The notes under the pieces were generated by a model that did not search any database, was not told where the DNA came from, and was given only the letters and a program-made list of their open reading frames with translations. Below are positions 49,600 to 59,551 of a DNA stretch of 64,000 nt, in pieces. The translations under genes were made by a program, and so were the position numbers. Numbering within the stretch: the stretch's first letter is position 1; each line of letters begins with the position of its first letter. Source of the DNA: Stappia albiluteola (GTDB lineage: Bacteria > Pseudomonadota > Alphaproteobacteria > Rhizobiales > Stappiaceae); NCBI RefSeq assembly GCF_014050225.1, contig NZ_JACFXV010000064.1, forward strand, positions 1 through 64,000, read 5' to 3'.

Positions 49600-51198
49600 T
49601 CAAGAATCGACCTGCTCCGAAAGATTGCGTGCCTGATCGATCCATTTGTCGCGGGCAATGCGGCCGCGAAAGTCGAGACGGTCGTCAAGCGCGGAGATTT
49701 GCGCGTCGTTGAGCTGGGCGATCTGCCAGAAATGGAAGATGCCGGCCTCGTTGAGCACTGTCTCCAGCTTGGGACCGACGCCGGATATCTTCTTCAGGTC
49801 GTCGGCCACGCCCTGCGGGCGGGCGAGCAGGATCGCCGACAGAGGATCGCTCGGCTGCAAGGAGGCCTGTTCCACGCTGTCCATCGCGCCGTTCACCCTG
49901 CCGTTGGGCTTTGCGGCGCCATTGCCGGGGAACGACCGCACCTCGGTGCCGCGGTAGCGGTTGGAGAGGATGAAATCCATGATCCGCGGCGCGATTTCCG
50001 AACGGAAACGCGAACCGTTGAACACGCCGTAATGGCCGACCGACGGCTGCTCGTAATGCACCTTCCTTTCGGCGCTGAGGCCGGTGCACAACGCATGCGC
50101 CGCCTTCGTCTGGCCGCGACCGGTGATGTCGTCCTTCTCGCCTTCGACCGTCATCAGCGCGGTGTTGCGGATGGCATGGCAGTCGATCGGGCCGCTGCGA
50201 TGCATCATCTTTCCCTCCGGGAGGGCGTGCTCGATGAACACCGTCTTGACCGTCTGCAGGTAGAACTCGGCCGCAAGGTCCATCACCGCGAGATATTCGT
50301 CGTAGAATTCGCGGTGCTTTTCAGCGCTGTCGCCGTCGCCCTCGACCAGGTGCTGGAAGAAGTCGCGATGAGCGATCATGTGCCGGTCCATGTTCATCGA
50401 CATGAAGCCCGACAGCTGCAGGAAGCCCGGATAGACATCGCGCATGAATCCCGCATGCGGGAAGGGAACCTGCATGATGACGTTGCGCTCGAACCAGTCT
50501 ATGCCGCGTGACTGGGCCAGGTCGTTGACGGCGGTCGGGTTGATGCGTGTGTCGATCGGCCCGCCCATCAGCGTCATGGTGGCAGGCGAATAGGGATCGT
50601 TGCGCGCTTCCATCAGCGCCACGGCGGCCAGAACCGGCACCGAAGGCTGGCAGACGGCCATCACATGAGTGTCCGGCCCCAGGAAATGCAGCATCGAGAT
50701 GATGTAGTCGATATAGTCGTCGAGATCGAAGCCGCCTTCGGAGATCGGCACCATACGGGCGTCGATCCAGTCGGTGATGTAGATGTCGGCGCGCGGCAGG
50801 AAGGTCTCGACCGTGCCACGCAGCAATGTGGCATAGTGGCCCGACATCGGTGCCACGATCAGGAGTTTCGGATCGTCGCGCCGGCGGGCACGGCTGGCGC
50901 CGTCGCCGATCAGCCGCTCGAAATGCAGCAGGTTGCAGAACGGCCGCTGCCAGACAACCTGCTCGCGAACGGGAACCCTCATGCCGCCGACCGACGTTTC
51001 CTTCAGGCCGAATTCCGGCTTGCCGTAACGCCGCGTCGTGCGTTCCAGCAATTCGCAGGCCGCAGCGACGGACCGGCCGTAGGTGGTGTGCGAGAGCGGA
51101 TTCAGCGGATTCTGGAAATAGAGCCGCGTCATGTCCGCCGCCGCTCTCATCGGGCTCATGGCCGCATGGTTGAGCTCGTAGAGATGGTAATAGGGCAC
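49600..51198 (-). CDS. phaZ: Intracellular PHB depolymerase fused to a helix-hairpin-helix domain
   Basis: This 532-residue protein mobilises polyhydroxybutyrate granules. The alpha/beta-hydrolase part (1-420) contains PKLLIVAPMSGHYATLLRGT, DIYITDWIDARMVP, the nucleophile-elbow-like VCQPSVPVLAAV with a probable catalytic Cys, and the C-terminal GHYGVFNGSRFR. The last 65 residues (SGVGPKLETVLNEAGIFHFW ...) are a helix-hairpin-helix unit known from ribosomal-protein-L21-like and NADH-dehydrogenase-E fusions. Start codon is GTG 51198 after GAGAGG. The TTGC-ATC-GCAA palindrome at 51255 may be a PhaR-type site. Confidence 0.88.
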   Translation of the reverse strand: MPYYHLYELNHAAMSPMRAAADMTRLYFQNPLNPLSHTTYGRSVAAACELLERTTRRYGKPEFGLKETSVGGMRVPVREQVVWQRPFCNLLHFERLIGDGASRARRRDDPKLLIVAPMSGHYATLLRGTVETFLPRADIYITDWIDARMVPISEGGFDLDDYIDYIISMLHFLGPDTHVMAVCQPSVPVLAAVALMEARNDPYSPATMTLMGGPIDTRINPTAVNDLAQSRGIDWFERNVIMQVPFPHAGFMRDVYPGFLQLSGFMSMNMDRHMIAHRDFFQHLVEGDGDSAEKHREFYDEYLAVMDLAAEFYLQTVKTVFIEHALPEGKMMHRSGPIDCHAIRNTALMTVEGEKDDITGRGQTKAAHALCTGLSAERKVHYEQPSVGHYGVFNGSRFRSEIAPRIMDFILSNRYRGTEVRSFPGNGAAKPNGRVNGAMDSVEQASLQPSDPLSAILLARPQGVADDLKKISGVGPKLETVLNEAGIFHFWQIAQLNDAQISALDDRLDFRGRIARDKWIDQARNLSEQVDS

Positions 51199-51544
51199 GT
51201 GATCCGACCTCTCATCTTGCGATGACTTGGCGCGCCTGCCGTTCAGCGGCGCTTTTGCATCGCAACAGAATAGGATGAGGCTGCACGCTTTAACAATATC
51301 TACTGTCGTCCCATAACCGTGCTGTGAAGAACGGCTTTTCGGCTCAGGAACTTCGCTGCCTCATCACTTTTTCGATACTGCGACGCAAAAACCGAGGCGT
51401 CCAGAAGTAAACTGATTCATCACACAATATGATTCGGGCAAAACCGTATCCCCGCGCGGAATTAAGCGCCCTGTGACCCGGAAGCCTCACATTGGTCATA
51501 CAAGTGCACCGCGGCGCCGGCATCGCACCGCGTCGTATGCACCT
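51199..51544. other. Gap between phaZ and hemW
   Basis: This 346-bp stretch carries the phaZ promoter region (minus strand) and the sequence beyond the hemW stop, which points the same way. Apart from the TTGC palindrome at 51255-51265 I see no gene, terminator or repeat. Confidence 0.5.
51255..51265. promoter_or_regulatory. Possible PhaR-type site upstream of phaZ
   Basis: TTGC-ATC-GCAA is a short perfect palindrome 57 bases upstream of the phaZ start. PhaR/AniA repressors of PHB genes favour TTGCA-rich palindromes, so the match is suggestive. At 11 bp it could be chance. Confidence 0.3.
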
Positions 51545-52702
51545 TCAGGCAGCCAGGTCGGCCACCACGGCATCCAGCACCAGAAAGCCGTCCGGGGTCG
51601 CCCGCACCCGGCCCCCACCAAGTTCCTCCACCATCCCGTGCTCGATGAGCTGATCGAGACGAAAGGGATCGATCCTGCGGCCTGCGAGACGCTCGAAGCG
51701 GGTGAGATCCACGCCTTCGACTAGGCGAAGCCCCATCAGCAGGAACTCGTCGCCCTGCTCCTCTTCCGAGAGAGCCAAGTCCTCGATCCGGCCGTGGCCG
51801 TGGCTTTCAACCTGGGCAAGCCAGGTCTCCGGGTGCCGTTCGGCCGCTGTCGCGCGCTTGCTGAAGCCGACGGAGATGCGGCCGTGGGCGCCCGGCCCGA
51901 CGCCGACATAGTCGCCGTAACGCCAGTAGACGAGGTTGTGTCTGCATTCCGCTCCTTCGGCGGCATGATTCGACACTTCGTAGGCCGGCAGGCCGCGTCC
52001 CGCCGAAATCTCCTGCGTGGCGAGATAGAGATCGGCAGCCAGATCCATGTCAGGCACAGAAAGCTTGCCGGCCTGCTGCAGCGCGTAGAAGGGCGTGCCC
52101 TGCTCGATCGTCAGTTGATAGAGCGACAGGTGATCGGCGGCCATGTCGATCGCCGCGTTGAGCTCCTCGCTCCACGCCTCCACCGTCTGTCCGGGACGGG
52201 CATAGATCAGGTCGAACGAGAGGCGCGGGAAGGTGCGGCGCGCGATCTCGATCGCCTCGCGCGCCTGCGCCACGTCATGCAGGCGGCCGAGGAACTTCAG
52301 ATCGCGGTCGTTGAGCGCCTGCACGCCGAGCGAAACCCGGTTGACGCCGGCCGTGCGATAACCCTGGAAGCGATGCGCCTCGACGCTGGAGGGGTTGGCC
52401 TCGAGCGTCACTTCCACGTCGTTGGCCGCCGGCCAAAGCTTCGCGATCGCGTCGAGCACGCGGCCGACCGTTGCCGGCTCCATCAGCGAAGGCGTGCCGC
52501 CGCCGAGGAAGATCGACTGCACGACCTTGCCCCTGGTGAGGTCCGCGTAGTGGGCAAGCTCGCGTTCGAAGGCGGCCGCGAAGCGCGCCTGGTCGACGGC
52601 CTGATGGCGTACGTGGCTGTTGAAGTCGCAATAGGGGCACTTGGCCGCGCAGAACGGCCAGTGCACATAGATTCCAAAGCCGCCGTCCGGCTGCTGGGTC
52701 AT
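51545..52702 (-). CDS. hemW: Radical SAM haem chaperone HemW
   Basis: This 385-residue radical SAM protein has the 4Fe-4S motif Cys18-x3-Cys22-x2-Cys25 (HWPFCAAKCPYCDFNSH), GGGTPSL, LEANPSS and the HemN-C region. HemW lacks coproporphyrinogen oxidase activity in studied species and acts in haem trafficking. The start at 52702 has GGAAAAGA upstream; earlier upstream codons overlap rdgB and are not used. It follows rdgB by 25 bp. Confidence 0.92.
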   Translation of the reverse strand: MTQQPDGGFGIYVHWPFCAAKCPYCDFNSHVRHQAVDQARFAAAFERELAHYADLTRGKVVQSIFLGGGTPSLMEPATVGRVLDAIAKLWPAANDVEVTLEANPSSVEAHRFQGYRTAGVNRVSLGVQALNDRDLKFLGRLHDVAQAREAIEIARRTFPRLSFDLIYARPGQTVEAWSEELNAAIDMAADHLSLYQLTIEQGTPFYALQQAGKLSVPDMDLAADLYLATQEISAGRGLPAYEVSNHAAEGAECRHNLVYWRYGDYVGVGPGAHGRISVGFSKRATAAERHPETWLAQVESHGHGRIEDLALSEEEQGDEFLLMGLRLVEGVDLTRFERLAGRRIDPFRLDQLIEHGMVEELGGGRVRATPDGFLVLDAVVADLAA

Positions 52703-52727
52703 CGTCTTTTCCAGATGCGGCGCGCGC

Positions 52728-53372
52728 TTATCCAAGAAGCGCGGCCTTGAATTTCGCGAAAGCGCGGGCGCGGTGCGACAGCGATTTCTTTTCCGCCGCC
52801 GACATCTCGCCGAAGGTGCGCGCCTCGCCTTCCGGCGCAAACATCGGATCGTAACCGAAACCGTTCGCCCCGCGCGGCGGCCACACGCAGCAGCCTTCGA
52901 CCTCGCCCCGGAAATGGCGAACCGTGCCGTCCGGCCAGGCAAGGCAGAGCACGGCGACGAAGGAGGATTTCCGCTGCTGCGGAGTAACGGCGCCCTCCGC
53001 CTGCAGCTTTTCCTCCACCGTGCGCATGGCCATGGCGAAGTCCTTGTCCGGTCCCGCCCAGCGCGCCGAATAGAGCCCCGGCGCGCCGCCGAGCGCTTCG
53101 ACGCAGAAGCCGCTGTCGTCGGCAAGCGCCGGCGAGCCGGAAGCCGTCGCGGCGGCAACCGCCTTCAGCTCGGAATTGGCCTCGAACGTGTCGCCGGTCT
53201 CCTCGGGCTCCGGCAGGCCGACCTCGCCGGCCGAGACGACCTCGAAGCCGTGCGGTGCCAGCAGGTCGCGGATTTCGGCGAGCTTGCCCGGATTGTGGCT
53301 GGCGACGACCAGCCGGCCCGGCTCCAGTCTGCGATCGCCCATCGCCCCCGTCTCCATGCCGGCCCCTGTCAA
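52728..53372 (-). CDS. rdgB: dITP/XTP pyrophosphatase
   Basis: This 214-residue enzyme removes non-canonical purine nucleoside triphosphates. Its signature [14 protein letters not shown] (24-37), [10 protein letters not shown] and [11 protein letters not shown] are all present, with the catalytic Asp in the second. Its start overlaps the rph stop (ATGA at 53372-53369), giving a coupled rph-rdgB-hemW operon. Confidence 0.95.
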   Translation of the reverse strand: MTGAGMETGAMGDRRLEPGRLVVASHNPGKLAEIRDLLAPHGFEVVSAGEVGLPEPEETGDTFEANSELKAVAAATASGSPALADDSGFCVEALGGAPGLYSARWAGPDKDFAMAMRTVEEKLQAEGAVTPQQRKSSFVAVLCLAWPDGTVRHFRGEVEGCCVWPPRGANGFGYDPMFAPEGEARTFGEMSAAEKKSLSHRARAFAKFKAALLG

Positions 53373-54082
53373 AGGATCGACATTTTCTGCAGGTCGATCA
53401 GCCTGGCGACCCCCTGCCTTGCGAGACCGAGCAGCGACTGGAACTCGTCCTCGGAAAAGGGAACGCCTTCAGCCGTCGCCTGGATCTCGACGATGCCGCC
53501 CTTGCCGGTGATGACGAAATTGGCGTCGGTTTCAGCGGCGGAATCCTCGGCATAGTCGAGGTCGAGCACTGCTTCGCCTTCATGGATGCCGCAGGATACG
53601 GCCGCCACGTGGTCGAGCAGGACCTCGCCGGCGAACATGTCGCGCGCCTTCATCCAGGCAAGGCAGTCGTGCAACGCCACCCAGGAACCTGTGATCGCCG
53701 CCGTGCGCGTGCCGCCATCCGCCTGGATGACGTCGCAGTCGACAGTGATCTGCTTTTCGCCCAGCGCCTTCAGGTCGACGACCGCGCGCAGCGAACGGCC
53801 GATCAGGCGCTGGATCTCCAGCGTGCGGCCGGATTGCTTGCCGGCAGAGGCCTCGCGGCGCATGCGATCGCCCGTCGAGCGCGGCAGCATGCCATATTCC
53901 GCCGTCACCCAGCCCCGGTTCTGGCCGCGCAGCCAGGGCGGCACCCGCTCTTCCAGGCTGGCCGTGCAAAGGACATGCGTGTCGCCGAATTTCACCAGGC
54001 ACGACCCCTCGGCATGCTTGGAAACGCCACGCTCGAGCGTGACGGCGCGCAATTCGTCGGCGGCGCGTTTTGACGGTCGCAT
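53369..54082 (-). CDS. rph: Ribonuclease PH
   Basis: This 237-residue phosphorolytic exonuclease trims tRNA 3' ends. Family segments are [66 protein letters not shown] and the end [13 protein letters not shown]. The RTRAADELR-like start and GGGAAAGGG ribosome site support ATG 54082. It is divergent from hrcA, as in other Rhizobiales. Confidence 0.96.
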   Translation of the reverse strand: MRPSKRAADELRAVTLERGVSKHAEGSCLVKFGDTHVLCTASLEERVPPWLRGQNRGWVTAEYGMLPRSTGDRMRREASAGKQSGRTLEIQRLIGRSLRAVVDLKALGEKQITVDCDVIQADGGTRTAAITGSWVALHDCLAWMKARDMFAGEVLLDHVAAVSCGIHEGEAVLDLDYAEDSAAETDANFVITGKGGIVEIQATAEGVPFSEDEFQSLLGLARQGVARLIDLQKMSIL

Positions 54083-54267
54083 GAAGTCCCTTTCCCGGAT
54101 AACGCCTGAAGCCTTCGCCGGCAGCCCTTGGCTGCCTGCGTTCCGCCTTGTACCGCCGTCGCCGGATCGAGGTCAAAGGGTCGCTTGCCAAAAAACGGAA
54201 AACCGGCCCTATATCTATAGATGCTTCCGGCTGGAAGCAGCTTTCGCGGTTAGGATGAGACAGACCC

Positions 54268-55335
54268 GTGAGCATGAGCGCTCCTTCCGTCAGCCTGAGC
54301 AATCTCGACCAGCGTTCGCGCGAGATCTTCCGCTCGATCGTCGAAACGTACCTCACGACCGGTGAACCGGTGGGGTCGCGCAACCTGTCGCGCGTCCTGC
54401 CGCTGCAGCTTTCGCCCGCCTCGATCCGCAACGTCATGGCGGATCTGGAGCATCTGGGCCTGCTCTATTCGCCACACACCTCCGCCGGCCGCCTGCCGAC
54501 GGAAACCGGCCTGCGCTTCTTCGTCGACGCGCTGCTGGAAGTCGGCGACCTCAGCCGCGAGGAACGCGAGGCGATCGACATCCAGGTCAAGGCCTCGCGC
54601 AATTCCCGCACCACCGAACATATCCTGACGGAGGCGAGTCAGATGTTGTCCGGCCTGTCGCGGGGTGCCGGCGTGGTGCTGACGCACAAGACCAATCCGC
54701 GCCTGCGCCATGTCGAATTCGTGCGCATCGAGCCGCTGAAGGCCCTCGTCGTGCTGGTCGCGGAAGACGGTTCGGTGGAAAATCGCATCGTAGACCTGCC
54801 CACCGGCCTGCCGAATTCGGCGCTTGTGGAAGCCTCCAACTTCCTCACCAGCCTCATCCGCAACCGCACCCTCGCCGAAGCGCGCGCCGAACTGGAGCGC
54901 CAGCTGCGCGAGAACCAGGCCGAGCTCGACCGGCTGACGGCGAAGGTGGTGGAGGAGGGCGTTGCCGTCTGGGCCGGTTCCAGCGACACGCAGGGTACGC
55001 TGATCGTGCGCGGCCGTTCGAACCTTCTGGCCGATCTGGCCGCCGCGGAGGATCTGGAACGCATCCGGCTGCTCTTCGACGACCTGGAGAGCAAGCGCGA
55101 CCTCATCCATCTGCTTGGCCTGGCGGAAGACGGCGACGGTGTGCGTATCTTCATCGGCAGCGAAAACAACCTGTTCTCGCTCTCCGGCTCATCGCTGATC
55201 GTTTCGCCCTACCGCGACAGCGAGCAGCGCATCATCGGCGTGCTCGGCGTTATCGGCCCGACGCGGTTAAACTATGCGCGAATCATTCCGATGGTCGATT
55301 ACACAGCAAGGCTCGTCAGCCGCCTGATCGGCTGA
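54268..55335 (+). CDS. hrcA: Heat-inducible transcription repressor HrcA
   Basis: This 355-residue repressor binds CIRCE elements at groESL. It has an N-terminal winged helix ([20 protein letters not shown] then [10 protein letters not shown]), the [23 protein letters not shown] segment and the C-terminal [20 protein letters not shown]. The start is GTG 54268 or ATG 54274, with AGGATGAG upstream. In many rhizobia grpE follows hrcA; here a MoeB/ThiF-like gene follows. No CIRCE was seen in the window. Confidence 0.95.
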   Translation: MSMSAPSVSLSNLDQRSREIFRSIVETYLTTGEPVGSRNLSRVLPLQLSPASIRNVMADLEHLGLLYSPHTSAGRLPTETGLRFFVDALLEVGDLSREEREAIDIQVKASRNSRTTEHILTEASQMLSGLSRGAGVVLTHKTNPRLRHVEFVRIEPLKALVVLVAEDGSVENRIVDLPTGLPNSALVEASNFLTSLIRNRTLAEARAELERQLRENQAELDRLTAKVVEEGVAVWAGSSDTQGTLIVRGRSNLLADLAAAEDLERIRLLFDDLESKRDLIHLLGLAEDGDGVRIFIGSENNLFSLSGSSLIVSPYRDSEQRIIGVLGVIGPTRLNYARIIPMVDYTARLVSRLIG

Positions 55336-55362
55336 TGCTCAAGAAGACGCAAGCTAGGCAGA

Positions 55363-56166
55363 ATGACGCTCGAACCGGCCGAACTGGAACGCTATGCCCG
55401 TCACATCGTCCTGCGCGACGTCGGCGGCCCCGGCCAGCAGAAGCTCAAGGCGGCGCGGGTGCTGGTGATCGGCGCTGGCGGCCTCGGCGCCCCGGTGCTG
55501 CAATATCTCGCTGCCGCCGGCGTCGGCACGCTCGGCATCGTCGACGATGATACCGTGTCGCTCTCCAACCTGCAGCGCCAGGTCATCCACGACACCGACG
55601 CGCTGGGGGAACCGAAGGTGGCGAGCGCGGCAAGCGCGATTGCCCGCCTCAATCCGCATGTCAGGGTGGAGCCGCACGCCACGCGCTTTTCGGCCGAAAA
55701 CGCCCTGTCGCTCGTTTCCCGCTACGACCTGGTGATTGACGGCTCGGACAATTTCGCCACCCGTTATCTCGCTTCCGATGCCTGTTTCTTTGCCAGGAAG
55801 CCACTGGTGACGGGCGCCGTCGGCCAGTTCGACGGCTCGCTGACGCTGCTGAAACCCTATGAGACCGGCGCGAACGGCAAACCCAACCCCACATATCGCT
55901 GCCTCTTCCCCCAGCGCCCGCCGGAAGGGCTGCTGCCGACCTGCGCCGAGGCCGGAGTGCTTGGCGCGCTGACCGGCGTCGTCGGCTCGCTGCAGGCGAT
56001 GGAAGCGCTGAAGGAGATCGCGGGCTTCGGCGAGGGGCTGGTCGGCCGGCTGCTCCTCTTCGACGCGCGCACGATGAAGATGGAGACGATCCGCTACGCC
56101 TGGTCGCCGAAGAACCCGCTCTCCGGCGACGCTCCGAAAAGCTTCGCCGACCTGGCGGAGGGCTGA
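55363..56166 (+). CDS. MoeB/ThiF/HesA-type E1-like adenylyltransferase
   Basis: This 267-residue protein adenylates the C-terminus of a ubiquitin-like sulfur carrier (MoaD or ThiS). It shows the ATP motif GAGGLGAPVLQYLAAAGVG (40-58), the DDDTVSLSNLQRQVIH arginine-finger region and a Cys-containing crossover (YRCLFPQRPPEGLLPTC). The second zinc CxxC pair of E. coli MoeB is not obvious. It starts 27 bp after hrcA. Whether it serves molybdopterin or thiamine cannot be decided here. Confidence 0.88.
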   Translation: MTLEPAELERYARHIVLRDVGGPGQQKLKAARVLVIGAGGLGAPVLQYLAAAGVGTLGIVDDDTVSLSNLQRQVIHDTDALGEPKVASAASAIARLNPHVRVEPHATRFSAENALSLVSRYDLVIDGSDNFATRYLASDACFFARKPLVTGAVGQFDGSLTLLKPYETGANGKPNPTYRCLFPQRPPEGLLPTCAEAGVLGALTGVVGSLQAMEALKEIAGFGEGLVGRLLLFDARTMKMETIRYAWSPKNPLSGDAPKSFADLAEG

Positions 56167-56168
56167 GC

Positions 56169-56912
56169 GTGGCGGCCTTCCTCCTGCGCCGCAAGCCCGC
56201 ACCCCTGCCGGATCATGTGCTGATCGAGATTGCCGGCGAGACGCGCAAGATCCACTTGCGGCGCAATGCGCGCGCCAAACGCTACCTGTTGCGGGTGCCC
56301 GCCGACGAGCGCGAGGCGGTGCTCACCGTGCCGGCTGGCGGCTCACTCGAAACAGCCCTCGATTTCGCAAGGCGCCAGCATGGATGGCTGGCCGCGCGCC
56401 TGTCGGAACGCCAGGCGCCGGTCGATTTCGCGGATGGCGCCAGCATCCCCTTTCGCGGCCTCGATCATCGCATTCGCCTCTCGGGCAAGCTGCGCGGCCT
56501 CGTCGAACGGACCGATTGCGTGGACGGCTGGGAATTGCGCGTGCCGGGCGATGCCGTGCATCTGCCGCGCAAGCTCACCGACTGGCTGAAAAAGGAGGCA
56601 CGGCACGACCTTGAGGCCGCCGTAGCCCGCCATGCCGCAAATATCCCGCGCAAGCCCTCCGCCATCACCATTCGCGACACCCGCAGCCGCTGGGGATCCT
56701 GCGCCGCCAACGGCCGGCTGTCCTTTTCATGGCGGCTGGTGCTCGCTCCGCCGTCGGTTCTCGACTATGTCGCCGCCCACGAGGTCGCGCATCTGATGGA
56801 AATGAACCACGGCCCGCGCTTCTGGACGCTTTGCCGCCGGCTTGCCCCGCAGACCGAAGACGCGCGGCAGTGGCTGAAGGAACATGGCGCGCGCCTGCAC
56901 GCCTACGGCTGA
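56169..56912 (+). CDS. YgjP-like zinc metallopeptidase (DUF45/SprT-like)
   Basis: This 247-residue protein carries the zinc motif HEVAHLMEMNH (about 199-209) after the family segment TRSRWGSCAANGRLSFSWRL. The pattern fits the YgjP/DUF45 family, which are small M48-like predicted peptidases. The GTG start directly follows the moeB-like stop with GGAGGG upstream. It converges on the PBP1A gene with a six-base gap. Confidence 0.85.
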   Translation: MAAFLLRRKPAPLPDHVLIEIAGETRKIHLRRNARAKRYLLRVPADEREAVLTVPAGGSLETALDFARRQHGWLAARLSERQAPVDFADGASIPFRGLDHRIRLSGKLRGLVERTDCVDGWELRVPGDAVHLPRKLTDWLKKEARHDLEAAVARHAANIPRKPSAITIRDTRSRWGSCAANGRLSFSWRLVLAPPSVLDYVAAHEVAHLMEMNHGPRFWTLCRRLAPQTEDARQWLKEHGARLHAYG

Positions 56913-56918
56913 TCGGAA

Positions 56919-59135
56919 TCAGCCGCCGAAGATCCGCTGCAGCAGGTTGAGCGGGCCACGCCCCTTGCCGGGTTCGGGAAGGATGGGCCGGCCCGGATCG
57001 TCGCCGATGCGGCCGGGCGGTACCAGGCCGCTGCCCGCGGGTTCGGCCACCTGAACCGGCGCTTCGTAGATGCCTGGCAAGGCCGAGACCGGCAGGCCGT
57101 CATGGCCGGCCACCATTACATCCTTCCAGATTCTCGCCGGCAGGGAGCCGCCCGTCGCCCGCTTGGTCGGGCTGTTGTCGTCATTGCCGATCCACACCGC
57201 CGTCGTCAGCTGGCCCGTGTAGCCGATGAACCAGCCATCGCGGAAATCCTGGCTGGTGCCGGTCTTGCCGGCAGCAGGCCTTCCCTCCAGCTCCGCTGCC
57301 CGACCGGTGCCGGTCGAGAGCGTTTCGGCCATCATCCGGTTCATCGCGCCAAGCGAATAGGGATCGATCACCCGGCCCGGCCCGTCGCCCTTGCGCGAAT
57401 AAAGCAGCTTGCCCTTCATCGTGCGGATCGAGCGGATCACATGCGGCACCACGCCGTAGCCGCCGTTCGAGAAAGGCACGAAGGCAGCCGCGATCTCGAG
57501 CGGCGTAACTTCCGACGTTCCAAGGGCGATCGAGGCATTCTTCTGCAACGGAGACGAGATGCCCAGCCGCTGGGCGGTATCGATCACCCGCGCGGGGCCC
57601 ACCTCCTGGGCAAGTCGGGCGGCGACCGTGTTGAGCGATAGGCTCAGCGCTTCCGTCAGCGTGACGGGGCCGCGATATTTGCGCGTGTAGTTCTGCGGCG
57701 CCCAGTTGCCGATGCGCACCGGCTCGTCGACGCGGATCGTCTCCGGCGTCAGGCCCTGCTCGACCGCCGCCAGATACACGAAGGGCTTGAAGGCTGAACC
57801 GGGCTGGCGCCTGGCATGGATCGCGCGGTTGTACTGGCTGCGCGCATAGTTGGCGCCGCCGATCAGCGCCTTGACCGCGCCCGATCCGTCGAGCGTCACG
57901 ACAGCGCCCTGGCTTACGGCGAGCTTGCCGCCTTCGCTCGCCAACGCGGTGCGCAGGCTGCGCTCGGCGGCGTGCTGTAGGTCGAGGTCGATTGTGGTGT
58001 CGACAATGACATCTGTGTCGATCGAGCCGACATAGCCCGGCAGAAGCTCCATTACCCAGTCGGCGACGTAATTTTCGCTCGACGTCTGCCGGTTGGCGAC
58101 GATCGTCGCCGTTTCGGCCAGCGCCACCTTGACCTGGTCGTCGTCGATATAGCCCGCGTCATGCATGGCAAGGAGCACGGTCTGGGCGCGCTCCTCGGAA
58201 AGCTTCGGATTGTTGGTCGGCGCGTAGCGCGACGGCGCCTTCAGCAGGCCGGCGAGGATCGCCGCCTCGTTCAACGTCACCAGCCGGGCCGACTTGCCGA
58301 AATAGCGTCGTGCGGCCGCATCGACGCCATAGGCGCCCGCGCCCAGGTAGACGCGGTTCAGATACATCTCCAGGATTTCGTCCTTGGAGAATTTCTGCTC
58401 CAGCCAAAGCGACAGCACCACTTCCTGCATCTTGCGGCTGAAGGTGCGGTCCGGCTCCAGAAACAGGTTCTTGGCAAGCTGCTGGGTCAGCGTCGAGCCG
58501 CCCTGCACCAGCCGCCCGGAGCTTGCATTGACGAAGACGGCGCGCGCCAGGCCGATCGGATCGATGCCGAAATGCGAGCGGAAGCGCCGATCCTCGATCG
58601 CCATCACCGCTTCGGGCAGGTAATGCGGCAGTTGCTCCAGCCTCACGGCTTCGCCGCCCGTGTCGCCGCGATTGGCGATCAGGTGTCCCGAAGCCGAAAC
58701 GATCCTTATGTTCGGCGGCCTTTTCGGCACCGCCCATTCAGAGGTCGGCGGCAGATGCGCGGCATAGTAACCCAGCACGCCGGCCACGACGACGATACCC
58801 CAGATGCCGAGGACGGCACTCCAATAGGCACCGCGCTTCACGAACCGCAGGAGGCGGGAGTTGCCGCCGCGCCGCTTGCGCCCGCCCTTGCCCCTCCTGG
58901 ACTTCGCGGACTTCCTGCGCGCCGGTCCGGAGCGAGACCCGGAGGACGCATTCTGCCGGTTCGCGGGCTTCGCCTTCCGCGGAGCGTTCGGTCGCTGGCC
59001 TGCCGCCGGCCGGTCCTCCGCCGTCAGGCGCATGTCGAGGCTACCCGATTCCCCATCGTGGAATCGCGGCTCGATGCGTTGCCTTTTCGGTGGACGCCCA
59101 GTCATCGCACCCGGATACTCATGCTCCCATGGCAT
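56919..59135 (-). CDS. Class A penicillin-binding protein (PBP1A-type)
   Basis: This 738-residue protein builds peptidoglycan. A long basic cytoplasmic tail (about 1-100, rich in Lys and Arg) precedes one helix (105-125). The GT51 domain has Glu181 (AIEDRRF) and GGSTLTQQLAKN (212-223); the transpeptidase has S447xxK450 (PGSAFKPF), S500LN and K624TGTS. The tail is longer and more basic than usual for PBP1A. Start is 59135 or, perhaps better, ATG 59105 (MTGRPPK). It is separated by six bases from the YgjP-like gene. Confidence 0.93.
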   Translation of the reverse strand: MPWEHEYPGAMTGRPPKRQRIEPRFHDGESGSLDMRLTAEDRPAAGQRPNAPRKAKPANRQNASSGSRSGPARRKSAKSRRGKGGRKRRGGNSRLLRFVKRGAYWSAVLGIWGIVVVAGVLGYYAAHLPPTSEWAVPKRPPNIRIVSASGHLIANRGDTGGEAVRLEQLPHYLPEAVMAIEDRRFRSHFGIDPIGLARAVFVNASSGRLVQGGSTLTQQLAKNLFLEPDRTFSRKMQEVVLSLWLEQKFSKDEILEMYLNRVYLGAGAYGVDAAARRYFGKSARLVTLNEAAILAGLLKAPSRYAPTNNPKLSEERAQTVLLAMHDAGYIDDDQVKVALAETATIVANRQTSSENYVADWVMELLPGYVGSIDTDVIVDTTIDLDLQHAAERSLRTALASEGGKLAVSQGAVVTLDGSGAVKALIGGANYARSQYNRAIHARRQPGSAFKPFVYLAAVEQGLTPETIRVDEPVRIGNWAPQNYTRKYRGPVTLTEALSLSLNTVAARLAQEVGPARVIDTAQRLGISSPLQKNASIALGTSEVTPLEIAAAFVPFSNGGYGVVPHVIRSIRTMKGKLLYSRKGDGPGRVIDPYSLGAMNRMMAETLSTGTGRAAELEGRPAAGKTGTSQDFRDGWFIGYTGQLTTAVWIGNDDNSPTKRATGGSLPARIWKDVMVAGHDGLPVSALPGIYEAPVQVAEPAGSGLVPPGRIGDDPGRPILPEPGKGRGPLNLLQRIFGG

Positions 59136-59248
59136 AAAGATGTCGCGGCAGGAAATTTGCCGGACGCCATGCTAGTCAGATTAACTGCGCAGCCTTAAGC
59201 GCCCGTTAAGCAAATCGGCGCCGCAGCAAGGTGCATGGGAGGATGGAA

Positions 59249-59551
59249 ATGGCGAAGGGATACTGGATCGCCCGTGTCGATGTGCACGATCTTGAGGCCT
59301 ACAAGGCCTATGTCGCGGCGAATGCCGAGGCCTTCGCCAAATACGGCGCCCGCTTCCTCGTACGCGCGGGCGCCTTCGAGGCTATGGAAGGCACGGCGCG
59401 CGGCCGCAACGTCGTCATCGAATTCCCGAGCTACCAGGCCGCGCTCGACTGCTATCGATCGCCGGAATACGCGAAGGCGATGGCCCTGCGGCTCGACGCC
59501 TCCGAGGGCGATCTCATCATTGTCGAGGGATATGACGGGCCGCAGCCCTGA
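59249..59551 (+). CDS. DUF1330 protein
   Basis: This 100-residue dimeric ferredoxin-fold protein matches DUF1330 (GYWIARVDVHDLEAYKAYV ... GNVVIEFPSYQAALDCYRSP). Start ATG 59249 has GGGAGG six bases upstream; an earlier GTG at 59231 is unlikely. Function of the family is unknown. It directly abuts the convergent OlsB-like gene. Confidence 0.88.
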   Translation: MAKGYWIARVDVHDLEAYKAYVAANAEAFAKYGARFLVRAGAFEAMEGTARGRNVVIEFPSYQAALDCYRSPEYAKAMALRLDASEGDLIIVEGYDGPQP

